From Asterochloris sp. CNOR1 (lineage: Eukaryota; Chlorophyta; Trebouxiophyceae; Trebouxiales; Trebouxiaceae): DNA of 64,000 nt. Below, in pieces: positions 32,346 to 51,300 of this stretch (within the stretch, counting starts at the first letter, position 1; every line of letters begins with the position of its first letter). The notes below the pieces were generated by a model that saw only the letters and a program-made list of their open reading frames with translations, searched no databases and had not been told where the DNA came from. The translations under genes and the position numbers were made by a program. The stretch lies in assembly GCA_963969365.1 (NCBI GenBank), contig OZ017762.1, forward strand, positions 620,001-684,000. The letters run 5' to 3'.

Positions 32346-34027
32346 ATGCTGCTGCACAGGGGCACGTTGCCTGGCAGTGCTCGTGCCGCCTGTTTCCGGA
32401 GCCACAAGTGCTTGGCAGCACCCAGGGTGCAGCCACAGGCCTGCAGAGGCTTGCAGGTCAGGTGTGCAGTTCCAGCAGAGCCAGTCACCCTCAATGGCGA
32501 GGGGTCTCACCAGCTAGCTCTCAATGTGGCCAAAGAGGCAACAGCCAAGGGCCTGGTGCACAGATATCTTGTCACAGTTCGCCAGAACGCTCGTCAGGTG
32601 GGCGCAGGGCTTGCTCATGGATGCTGCACCGGCAGCGCTTGACTCCCCCGGCATGTTACAAGCGGACAATGTTAAACATTGACCATGCTGCCTGCAGGGG
32701 TCAGCCAACACCAAGACCAGGGCAGAGGTGCGCGGCGGCGGCAAGAAGCCATACAAGCAGAAAGGCACCGGAAACGCCAGGCAGGGCTCCAAGAGCTCCC
32801 CGTTGCTGAGGGGTGGAGGTGTGGTTTTTGGGCCCAAGGTGAGAGGCAGGCCGTGCAGAGAACATGGGTTGCATGCACACACAAGCTTCGCACCCCCCAT
32901 CAGCCTGCTCAGGCTGCTTCCAGGCTGCAGCTCTGAGGACATGCAGATGCAGGCTGTCAAGCACTAGCCAGCCCTATCCATAAGCAGTGCTCCCTGCAGC
33001 TAACCCAGAAATTTGTTCGTTGGTGACCTGCCTGCTCCTTCGCCTTTGTAGGGCTGTCTTTGTGGGGAGGCTCTCCTGCCTTCTGAGCTTTTGCGCTTGC
33101 CCATGTGCCTGCCCATCCCTGCTGCAGCCCAAGGATTACAGCATCAAGATGAACAGGAAGGAGAAAAAGGTGGCGATGGCCACAGCCCTGCAGAGCGCTG
33201 CGTCTAGCATGACGGTTGTAAAGCCCATGAAGGTGGGCTCAGGCTGCTATGTGACTGCCAGCAAGGACTGGGAGCTGAGTGGTACTCAACCCATGCTGCT
33301 TGGTTTGACAGGGTCAACTGCCAGCATTTTGCTGCTTGATGCCGATGAGCCCTTGCTGCCAGGGGCTGGCTGTGTTAAACCAAAGCTGCTGCCATTGCAT
33401 CAGTGCTGCAAGGGTGCTGGTAAGGATTGCTGCCTGCCAGCTCAGTGCTTTGCAAGACATTGCTGAGCTGCATGTCTAAGGCTGCAGCCTGGTGGATGGA
33501 TTGCTTGCTTACAAGGTGCCTGCACAGAAGTGTTGTGTGGCTCGCTCAAGATCCTGTGCTTCTGACTTTGAACTGGGGCAGTGCTCCATGAGCCTGCAGC
33601 ACTGGTGGCTTGCACTTGGTGCGTCAGGCACTTATACATAGAAACTGCATTCCGCCGTCTTATGGACACATGAAAGCAAAGCTACTGAGGCAGATGCTGG
33701 AGGCAGCAAGTGTCGGTATGCCGGCACAACAGCAGCTTGAGGGTCGCATACGAGATGCTGTGCCTGCAGGAGGCCGTTACACAGCCAAAGACAAAGCTGC
33801 TCAAGCAGACGCTGGAGGCAGCAGGCGTGGGCAAGGACGAGCATGTCCTCATTGTGCTCAATGAGCTCACAGAGGCCATCCTGCTGGCTGCCCGCAACGT
33901 GCAGCAGATCACACTCAATGCTGCCGACAGGCTCAACGTGTATGACGTGCTAAGGGCAGACAAGATTGTGGTGGAGGATGCCTCCCTGCAGTACATCCAG
34001 GAATACTATGGCGCCCAGAAAGCATGA
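32346..34027 (+). CDS. RPL4: Plastid ribosomal protein uL4
   Basis: Four exons (32346-32597, 32698-32838, 33128-33232, 33770-34027) give 251 residues in frame. uL4 is a large-subunit ribosomal protein lining the exit tunnel. Bacterial-type motifs are clear: [65 protein letters not shown] and [15 protein letters not shown]. The loop sequence and the bacterial character mark an organelle ribosome. The first 42 residues ([20 protein letters not shown]...) are rich in Ala, Arg, Ser and lack acids, as in chloroplast transit peptides; a mitochondrial place cannot be fully excluded. Intron 3 holds a copy of the start of exon 4. Confidence 0.93.
33655..33833 (+). repeat. Copy of uL4 exon 4 start
   Basis: The block at 33655-33716 (AAAGCTACTGAGGCAGATGC then TGGAGGCAGCA) matches 33773-33833 of exon 4 (AAAGCTGCTCAAGCAGACGC then TGGAGGCAGCA) at a 117-bp spacing. 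The copy has an in-frame stop. Confidence 0.9.
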
Positions 34028-34702
34028 CAACCTTCTTGAATGCTGCTCTTGTATTTCTGACTCGCTGCCAAATACTGTTGACAGCATCTCCATTCTGCCA
34101 GCCACTCCTTGAGCTGATAGCCTCTTTCTGGTGTGTTAGTGAGGTTGCTGATCACAGGTGCACCCCAAGCTTCTCTTTGAATGGGCATGTCAATCATTCT
34201 GATGTTGAGCATTCAAAGCACCTCTGTGGGTGTTCATGACTCACATTGTTGCCTATGCCATCAACCAGGTGAGACCCATCTAGATACCAGCTAACACCCG
34301 CAGCCATGAGAACTACTGTCTGCTGCTTGCTAAGGAGCAGCCTGTGAGGCAAGGCTCAGTCTACGTATCACTGCCAGACTCTGGCAAGCAGCATCATGCA
34401 TCTGTCCACATCACTGACAATGCCCAGCAGGATGTGCTTTGGCAGGCCATGCAGTCTTCCCAGGGACCAGGAATGCTTGCAGGGACAGTCAGTCAGCATT
34501 GCCTGCTGGCCAGGACTGCATCAAGACCAACAGATGTGTACCTCTTCCACAGCATGCCGACCTTGGCTGCTAGATTGCCTGTCAGGCTTCATGTGCACTT
34601 CTGTGACATTACCAAAGGCATGAGCATGGGAGGGTGATTTCCTCAATTCTCGTTTTTTTCCACTTTGCCTTTCAATCTAGCCAATTTGTGGCAGCTCTTG
34701 AC
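34028..34702. other. Intergenic, uL4 to LPD
   Basis: Separates two plus-strand genes; must contain the uL4 3' end and the LPD promoter. No coding exon, repeat or clear signal recognised. Confidence 0.5.
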
Positions 34703-41305
<6,603 letters not shown>

Positions 41306-42383
41306 TCTGCGTGGTAAGTGACAAATCATCTGCAGAGCCACAGTTCTCAGCTCAGGTCATCCATTTGTGGTCTGTGCTGGTGAAGGAACCTCTGGACTGT
41401 CTGTCAGGGCGCCAAAACACTGAGAGAGTCACTTACCTGTGGCTGGCCTGGGGGAGAGCAGTGCTGGCATCTGCCTGCTTGTTTCACCTGTCTTCAAAGA
41501 GTGCTATGCCAACTACGCCCCTGCATGACCTGGTCGTGGCAGTCTTGGCCACAGTGCCAATCTGCACAGCAGGTGCCATGAGGCCTTACCGCAACTGTCT
41601 ACTTGTCAACTGAGGAATGTTATATGCTGCTGTTCAAACATGCGTAGCCTTGCTTATCCCTACACAAGGTGCTGGCCGTGGCTTCATGACATTCCTGATC
41701 TTGCTGCAGGTGTTGGCCTGGCTCATCATCCTGAGCAGAATATGATGTTCTGCTAGACTAGTTGTTCAATCTTGACCATGAACTACATGGGGCTTTCCAG
41801 CCTGCATCAGAGCAGCTTTCTTGTGCGTTTTGACCACCTGAAGAATCCGTCAGTCACACCTCTGTTTCTTGCTTGCTCTGATGTAAGCTGGACCACGCTT
41901 CCTTCGGGTAAGCAGGCAATGCAGATGCTTGCAGGTCGAACCTGAGCCTTGTGCAGCCAATGCACCAGTGACACCTCACTGTGCTGTGATCCTTGATACA
42001 GGTCTGGCAAAGGCATGCCATAAGAGTCATTGTCTGCACAGTTGGGGTGGCCAGGCCAAGCAAGCTTAACATTGCAACCATTCATATAAAAAGCTATACT
42101 GATGAGAGCCAGTCGCACATAGAGATGCAGAAATGTCCAAAATTCAAGCAGACTGCCACTGACACACACAGTACAAGCAAGGGGAGAGTTTTGCCTGAAG
42201 GCCAAGCAAAAGCCCAAGGCTGGCAAGGGTTCTCTGAAAACTGCAGATAGGAGAGTTCCTGAGAGACCAGTATGGCCAGCAGCATCTGCAGACAGAGATT
42301 GACCTTGTCCAGAGAAGGCATCACTGCGAGTCGCCTAAGGAGTTTTGCAGCTAAGAGACTGGAGACCTGCCAGATGCAAGCTG
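41306..42383. other. Convergent intergenic region, 1.1 kb
   Basis: Between the LPD stop and the GH127 stop. No exon, tandem repeat or known signal recognised; it carries the two 3' UTRs. The proximal 300 bases have open frames on both strands but none resembles a protein. Confidence 0.5.
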
Positions 42384-45300
42384 TCACTCTCCAGACCAGG
42401 CATAGTCATCCTCGGGTGGGGGGCGCCCAAATGGACGAGGCCTGTCAGCCTCAGCAAAGGAGGCGCTGGGGGTGAGCTCGGTGGACTCTCTGATGTCTGG
42501 TCGTGGCACAGCCAGGGGATGCCTCTCCTCTGTCTCATCTGCAGTGCAGCAAAGAATTTGTCAGCCTTAAGACATCTAATACCGATGTCATGGATGCGGA
42601 GGTGACACACCGATCTCTCAGTACGCAGAAGCAGCAGTCTATTCATTTGGGCACCCTCTCGGGGACGCCAACGTTTACCGTTGCCAGACAGGTTTTGAAA
42701 CAGCACTGCCTGACACATCGACCCGGCAGAGGCGCATCTGGCCTCAGTGTTACGCAAATCTCTGCGCTGCAATCTACCTGGATGGAGGCTGCCCATACTC
42801 CGGCGGCGGTGCAGGTAGATGGTGGCAGCCCCAGAAAGAACGACAATGCCAGCGCCAACGACTATTGCGGCCAGCACGCCGAGGGCCGCCACTGCTGTGG
42901 ACGGGGTAGCTGCAGGGAGCAGGAATCAGAACTCTGAAGTGCAGCTGGGACACAGATTCGCCTGGGCTGGGTAGCATCGCTCAGATGAGGCGCATCCCTT
43001 GTCGACATGCAACAACAGGCCACAGAAGAGTGCTGCTTCAAACAGCGTGCCTGCATGCTGTCAGCGCAAGCAGAGAGACAAGCGCGGTTGCTTCACAGTA
43101 ACACGAGAACTTGCGTATTGGACCAGCCCAACCTGCGTGTTCAGCTTTGGGTGCTGGTGCATTGACGGGTGGCTCAGCAGATGTGACGGGAGCACCGGTG
43201 GTCTGCGGGCGCCGCGTGGAAGGGGCTGGCAGCGGGGCAGGGGCAGTCTCCCATTCAAAGTACACCTGCACAAGAGCACAGAGGGATGTTTGGCAGGGGG
43301 CTGTGATCTGCAGCAGCGGCGCAGGGGTGGTTGCCCACCCTGCAAATGTCACCAGCACTGGCGGCAGCAGTGCCTGGCTGATGACAGAGGAGGGGGCACT
43401 CCCACAGCAAGGGAACTCTGCCCAAGTCAAAGAGTGAGCAATTGTCGGAGCCTTGACTGGTGCCAAGGCAGGCATGCACGCTGTTTGCATTGCAACCAGC
43501 AGGGGCTGGTGCTGGGGATGCTCAGCTAATGTTGACAGGAGCAGACCTGCCCCAGTGTTGAAGACAATGGCCCTGTGGCTGGCACTGCCTTCCTGCACAC
43601 TGAGCGACAAGCTGGACCACACATCATTGCGCAAGGCCCTGTTTGCAGCGCAGCCTGCCACCGGCTCGTCAGACGCCACTCAGCAAGCAGCTCAAATAGC
43701 AATGCAGGCTGGGCTGCACCTTGTTTCAGTGGTCACACTGTCAGCAGTCCACTGCACAATAGGGAGAAATCAAAAACGCAGGTGTTTTGAAATAATAGCG
43801 TGTTACGTAACCCTTCGCTGTGCTACCTTCGGTCGCGTAGCACGCAAGAACGGGCATCCTGTCTGGCAAAGCACAGCCTGCAGCCCATGTGCAAGCCTTG
43901 TGTACAACCTTGTACACCATAGCACAGCCCACCGTGTAAGCTTCATCGACGATGTTGCTCAGGGGGGCCAGGATATAAGAGCGATCAGGGCCAGCCATCA
44001 GGCAGCTTCCCTCAGGGTATGTGCCCTGTGCCTCGACGACCTCGAACAGGACTGGCTGACTGCTGAAGATCACGGGTTTGGGTGCTGGGTCATCGCCGCC
44101 TGTAGCACAGGGAGAGCAGGCTGGTGCAGCAATGCAGCAAACGGGATGAGCTGCCTGTCCAGTGATTTGGGCTCAACCGGCAGCTGCTGGCAGCACAGCT
44201 TTAGGGCTGCTCAACATAGCAGGGTTATGGGGTGCTGCCAGCATCAATACACATCACTGCCAGAGCTGCCTGCCCTACTTGCAGGGGGAGCCCAGAGCGG
44301 GATAGCTCATGAGACTTTTGCTCATCAAGTTGCAGGGCCTGGCAGCTGGCTGCAGCAGCCAGCCCTAGTGCACTCGCACTGTTGTGCAGCGCAGCTGCCA
44401 CGCAAGGGGATTGTGTTGCAGTGCCCACAGAGGAACCCACCTCCAGGCGTGGGTGGGGAGGGAGGGGTGGGTGGGGCTGGGGGAACTGGGTCTTCCAGCT
44501 CGCTCTGTGCTTGGGCCAAGCGCCGGGCCTTAGAGAGGCTGCCCCCAGCAGCTGGGCTCTCCTCCTCTGCCGAGGCGTCCTCTGTGACGGTGAAGGGCTC
44601 TGAGAGGAACACGCTGGGGCTGGATGCCAGTGCCAGGGCAAAGGAGCCCTGCAGCAGAGAAGCTGTGCAATGGTTTTTCCAGGTGAAACCACTTGCACAG
44701 ACAGAGGAGCATGCATGAGCAGAGAGCTGGGGCCTGGAGCCGGCTGCAGTGACCAATGCGTCAGGCATACCCGCTGAGCAGTGAAGGCTCCCTGGTGCAC
44801 ACTTGGCATAAGTAGCACCTACTACACATGGAGTGAGTTGCCAATGCGAGATGTGCACCACATGGCCTTCACTGCTCAGGTAGGATATACAATTTCTGCC
44901 CACTGCAGCATGGGATGAGCTGCCACAGCCCCTGGACAGGGGTGGTTGTTTGTGCACAGCTGCACTTCGCTCTTGGCAGGACTGCCGTCAGCAAGCTGTG
45001 CCATGCGTGAGCATGTTCTCACTGGCGAGCAACACAGACCATTACTGACAGGCGTGTGAAGCTCAACTGCACACCTCTGGCTGGTCAATAGCGACGTGTC
45101 GAACCACAAAGGTCTGGCGCCACTCCGAGTTGTTGGTCTGCAGCTGCTGGATGGAGGTGACCCCCGCCTGCAGGTCAGTGTTCATAGCACGTGAGAGGGT
45201 GAGCTTGCTTGGCCGGCTTGACATGCAGGCATCAGTGCACCATGGCCAGCACTCGGCTAGATGTTGCTGTCCTGAGAACAAGGAATGACGGGTGAGCTGG

Positions 45301-48300
45301 CCCGGGCAGCATGCATGAGATCTCTCAGAGACAAAAGAGGAAAGAGTGAGCAGGTCATGCATCCCAACCAATGAAACAAGACAGGCGAGGTCAGCAGGTC
45401 AGGCGCTCATGTTAGGCCATTATGTCAGGTGGAAGAGATGGAGGTGGTAGCTACCTGAAGGTTGTAGCTGGCAAAGGCGCCAGGCATGCCCATGCATTCC
45501 AGCATGATGTAGGAGCCATCAGTCAAAGCCTCCCTGCAGGTACAGCGGGGGGCATGTCAGTAAGTCATGTTGCTTGGCCGCATGCTGTAGGATATGCCCA
45601 CTTAATGCTCCAAATGCAAACATGTTTTGGCCAGAAACGTATTTTGGGACTGATGTGCTGTATGGCACCTGACAGGTACAACTGGTGCAAGCGAGCGCAC
45701 CAAGCCCTGGGCTGGCATGATCTTGGAGGTAGCATTCAGCATCTGGCCACTATTGTGAGGCTGCCGACCAGCAGCTGGGTGCTGGCCAGTGCATGCCAAG
45801 CTCATGGGGACCACGCCAACCCTTGCTGTCATACATAACAGTGGTAAAAAAAGAAGCCTGCTGCTTGGCAAGGCTCAAACATGTCTGACACCTCTGAATG
45901 CAGTCGGCAGGTGTGCATACACACTTACCCGCCTAGGGCCGGCACGATCCTGAAGCTGGCGTCCAGCATCTGCCCGCTGTTGTGGGCCACCCCCAACAGC
46001 AGCTGAGTGCCATCATGCCCCAGGAACAGCTCTGGGGCTGTCCTGCCCACCAGGCGCAGGCTGTTGAAGTCTGAAGCGGGTAGCTCTCTGACCATGTCAT
46101 CTGCCTGGCTGGGGGCCGCCAATGTGGTGTGTGCGCTGTGGGTCAAGCCTGCCATGACCATGGGCCCAATGGTGACTGCCTGCAGCGGCATCGGGGGCAG
46201 CTTGACACATAAATGTTCTAAAGCAGGGCAGCCCTTGCCTTGTGCTGCCTTGTTGCCCACCTCCATGTGGTCCCTTGCATCCTTCCAGGAGCCTGATGGT
46301 GGCTGCCTTCAGGAGCACAGCCATCAGTGCTTGTGGGCTGGGTATGGGACTGAGTTTCTGGTGACAGCCCAGCTGTGATCCCCCAGGTGTGCGCATCAAG
46401 CAGCTTGAGAATATGCATACTGGTACATGCAGGTGGCTGGCACACTTGTAGGCAAAGGAGCAGCGCTGGGCCGTCCAGTGCTGCCCTGGGCCGTTGTGAA
46501 TTCACTGTGAGCCCTGAGGTCTTCCAGGAGGCTTGACCAAACCAGCAGCCATCACGGAAGTCCACTGACAGCCTCCGCAGAGCCTGCAGCGACAGGTACC
46601 CACCCGGGTGTTTGCGAACTGTTGCCGGGCGTCCTGGACAGGCCGCGTCACCACTTGCTTGGCATAGACAACTTCCACGATGTCACCTGCAGGGCAAAGT
46701 GTCTCTCCACAGGAATTGCAGATACCAGCAACAGTGTTGCAGGGCCGCCCCTCCCAAGAGCTGCTGACAGGCTGACAACAGGCCTGGCACAGCAGGCAGC
46801 ACCTCCAATCGGGCAGGCACTTGCTCACAGCGCTGGCTGTGCTGCAGTATATCTTGCCTGCCTCCTGCAGCCATCCACAGGATTGCATGCAGCGATGCCC
46901 AGCAATCTTGAGTCTGGATTCTGGGATGTGTCAGAGCCAGCCGATGCTAGAGCTGCCAGGCAGTGGGCCACTGCAGGTGTGCAAGCGTGCACCATTGAGA
47001 AGTCGTGAACAATGATGGTGCCTGCCAACATTGGCTGCGCACTGGCTGGCTTGCCTGCATACTGGCTGGCCTCAAGGTTCTCTCAGCCCCTGGCCTGCTC
47101 ATGTGTGCACAGACTTCCCATTTTTGCACAGCAGGACCTCACCTGAGCTCCAAGCACGACTGATGACGCAGTAACTGCTTGGCTGCAGGCTTTGCCCAGT
47201 CCTGTCTGCTCCACGCCCATCTGCCTGGCACCCCTCCCATTGCATGCCATTCAGAGTCAGGCTGGAGCCCTCAGGCACCACCCATGCTGGCACACGGATC
47301 TTGAGCGCCACTGTGGCGTTTGAGGGGTGGCTGCTGTTGCTGCTGGCAATACGTGTCACTTTGAGGGTGCTGGTTGCGGTCCCATTGGACGCGTGCAGCG
47401 AGGCAGTCTGGTTCAGCTGGAGGCCCTCCTCAGGCCAGGTCAGAGTTGAGGACACAAACTGGTTGACCAGCAGCTCTGCAGGTGCGGCTGTCGCGTTGCC
47501 CTCCTTATCCACTGGGCGCCTGCAGCCAACAGCACTCCTGTCAACATGTCTCAGCAGTACACAACCTGAGTGGCAGGCTTTCTAAAGATGGCCACGTGTC
47601 GTTGCTTTGGTCGCTCACTGGGCGCCTGCAGCTGTACCCTTTTGTTGCGTGTCATGGTGGTGCATCCCCACTTGCGTGGCCTGTGACCCACGTATGCAAA
47701 GCCACCTGTGCAGCATACATCAGCCCTGAATCAGGCAAGACAAAAGATCCCACAAGCCTCGCACCTAAAGAAGTAGATGGAGTCTGCCAGCTTGGCAAAT
47801 GACTCCACTGAGCTGCCGTAGCAGCACCAGAAGGCGTCGTGCGCGCTGCCCCAGCCATGCAGAGCATCCCCCTTGGTCTGTCCCGCACCCATTGGGAGGT
47901 GATACAGCTTGACCCCTGCATGAACATCACAAAAGCCATTGCAGGCAGGAGCACCTCTTGAGACTGTTGGTTTGTCTTGCACAAGCACAGCTTGACTCCC
48001 GCAGGGACGCAGCCCAACTGCAACTGCAGCAAAGCGCATTGCATAAGACAGGATGGCGCAGCCTTATCCTGCAGAAAGTCAGCAGGGCAGGCCCTGCCCC
48101 TGATGGTTGCTATCTGGCAGGGCAGCACGTGCGGTATGGGAAGCAACCTTGCCTGGCAAAAGTGGAGCAATGGCCGGCATATGATCAACAGGACAAGCTT
48201 GCAAAGAGTTGGAGCAGGCCGCGTGTTGCTGACATCACCACTAAGGGAGTGGTGTTGTCACACAGGCACAGCCAATGCTCATTGATGATTGAGAGGCTGG

Positions 48301-51300
48301 GCCATAAAGATGCCAGGAAGCACTGCATTACCCGCACACCTGGGCCAGCAGCGTTGGAGGTGGGCAAGTTGCTGTTGCTCCGGCTCAGATTGGTTGTCTG
48401 CTGCCCGTGCAGGGCAAAGGCCTCATCACGCCAGTGCTCATTCATCTGCTGCAGCACTGGGGTGCCCTGGGCTGCCTCTAGCAGAGCTCTGCATGATCAG
48501 GAGCGGGAGACATTCACACATGCTGCAGCACTAGGCCGAGCATTGGTAACTGATGTAGAGACCAGGCTTTCATTCCATCTGCTGCAGTGCTGGAGCATCA
48601 GCGCTCTGTGCTTCTTCCAGCAGAGCACTGCATGGCAAACGGAGGACAACCGTGCAAGCGCCAGCAGTTGCACTGGGGCAGTATCACCTCCTCCAGCGGC
48701 AACTCCCACAGAGATGGGGCGGGGTGGGTTTGCAGGGGACACATGGCGTCATGCACGAGACGACCTAGCTTGAACTAAAGCAGCCTATTCCTGACAGGCA
48801 ATGCTCTGGAAAGCTGTGCCTTTCACTCTCAATGGAAGATCGCCTTTGCAGAATGGGTGGTGCGCTGCAGACCCACAAGTCGTGCGTCATGACGTCCTGC
48901 CTTCCACGTACGCACGAGAGGCAGCTCGTCCTGCCACATAAGGAGAGCCAACCCCTGTACAATCTGATCCTGCCTGGGCAGATAGCCAAACTTCATGCAA
49001 GTCCTACAGCATGCATGTCCTCATCTCTTCACCTGCTTGTGGCAGAGAGCTCATCCTGCTCCACAGGAACCACCTCTGGCGCAGCATGCTGATTGCCATT
49101 GCCGTGCCCATGCCCATGGCTGTGGCGGTGGGCACTTAGATCATCGTGGCTGTGCTTGTGCGGCGTGCGCTGAGTGCCGAGAATGCCGTTAAGTACGGCA
49201 CGCTCGTAGTAGTCAGCAAAGGTCACATCGCCTGTCCAGGTGAACAGGTAGCGTGCCAGCTTGAGCATGTTGTACTGGGTGCAGGTCTCCTCAGTGGCTC
49301 GGCCATTGTCAGTCTGCAACAGTAAAGCTGTGGGCTACGGAATAGCCGCTGTCAGCCTAAAGGGGCCGCTGTCAGCCTGCACCAGGCAGGTTCCTGACAA
49401 TGTCACACATGGCACAGCACTTTCAGCCCACAGGTGATGCACCCTTAGAGTACGATGCTGTGCGCAGCCAGTATCAGCATGTATGGCAAAGCGGTCCTGG
49501 AGAAGTCCTGCCTGTCTTAGCACCATGTGAAGCTATACGGTCTGCCATGCACTGAGCGCCTGACTGCACGGTGCCGTTGCCCTCCATCAGAGGCCAATCC
49601 CTTGAGTGAACATGCCACGGGCTGCACAAGGATTCAGCACATGCCTCTGGATCCTGTTAGCTGCATGCTGTGGCTGCTGGCATCTCCCTGGCAGGAACAT
49701 ATCACCCACCTTCACCAGTGCCTCCCCAGTAGCGTCAGGCAGGCCCCAGAACTCCCACATGTTGTTGCCACCTGCAGGTAGTACAGTAGGGAATCTAGCA
49801 TGGGGGTCTGTGCTATCAACCATTGTGTGCAGGGCAGCTGCAGTTGTGATCATCAGCATGCCTCTGCTGTCTGCTGCTCGAGCCCCGACTTGGGGACTCT
49901 TTCTTGGGTGTGCTATGATGCAAATTGCAAGCCTGCTCATCTGCCAGCATGAGGAGGTGAGCTCTTGGAAGAGGAGTGAAGGTGCAGGGTGCTTGGCAAC
50001 AAAATCCGTGAAGCCGCTAGCATGGTAGGCTTGCCAGTTGGAAAGGAGTGGTGGCTGGTCACGACTTCGTAGAATGTCACAACTGCCTTCAGAGCATCTG
50101 GGTCGGCGGTCTTCTCGTAGTCTGCTGCATAGCTGTTGACCTACAAGGAAAGGTCCTGCTGTAACTGAGGTCTCATCAGGAAGTTGCATTTCAGTGTGTG
50201 GCTTATGATGCATGCTAAGACACTGGGGGTGGCCAAGCTGCTGTCCCTGATTGCATTCAGAAGCAGTCAGTGCTGCTTATGAATGAGGCACAACCCTGCA
50301 TGTGCAGGAACTGGCCTTGCTTTTGGGCCCTCACAGGAATTGCTGAATCTCAGGCGATGTAGAAACAGTGCCTACCTGGGCCAGGTAGGTGTTGGCATGG
50401 AGCCCAGCCAGTGGGTCATTGCCGGCGACAAGGGGCTCAAAAAAGTCAGGACGGACAAAAAGGCGGGCAAGTCTGCAGGCAGTCACAGCATGAGCTGTCA
50501 GTGCAATAGCCACTGGGAAGCCGCCATGCAGTGCTGCGACTGTATCGTTCAGCGGCAGCGCATGCTGAGGAGCAAAGCCACGCGGCACCCTTGCAGCTGT
50601 TGTGGGCGGGCACTCAAGACAGTGGGGTGTTGAAAAAGTTTGTGCTTGCAAGGGCTGCACCCTTCTGGAGTTGGTAGCGCCATTCACATTTTAATGGCTG
50701 CTGGGCAAACAGCAAGGCTGTGAGTGGATTTCTGTTATGCCTGCCTCAAGCAGAAGTTCTGACTGGGGCAGCCAGCCTGCACTCAGCTGGGCCCGAGACA
50801 GCATGAGGCAGCTGTCATGCCGTGATCACTGAGTCGTATACAGCAGGGGTGTGAGGCAGGCATACCCTGGTGTGTCTTTTTGACTTACCTCAAGTGAGTG
50901 GGATCATTTGTGATGCCATACAGGTTCTGTAGCATCTCACTCATGCCGCCAAATTCAGTGGCCAGCATAGCTTGCCAGTGAGCTGTGCCGTTCACTTCCA
51001 GCGTCAGCTGTATCCTCTGCTCAAAGTAGCGGGTCATGTCCAGAACCTGCACCAACAGCCAGCAAGCATCAGCCTGTGCAGTGAACCTCCGCTTCATATG
51101 GGATCTCTAACACGCAGAGTCCGCCTTGGGCACAGGCTTGAGCTGTGGCCACCTGCGCCAGACATGCCTCATCTGGTTGTGGGCTGACCAGACAACAGCA
51201 ATCAAGCCCTGCTTACGCAGTGTTCGAGGCATCAGGACGTGATAAAAAGCTGCAGTATCCCCAGCTGATCCTGGGCCACACAAGTAAGCCGAGATGGCTG

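Noticed and set aside
43800-43845. Palindrome GTTACGTAAC and a small GTGCTAC hairpin
   Set aside because: Short and inside an intron; could occur by chance and no linked feature seen.
44440-44500. G-rich stretch on the plus strand
   Set aside because: Explained by the Pro-rich codons of GH127 exon 17 on the minus strand.
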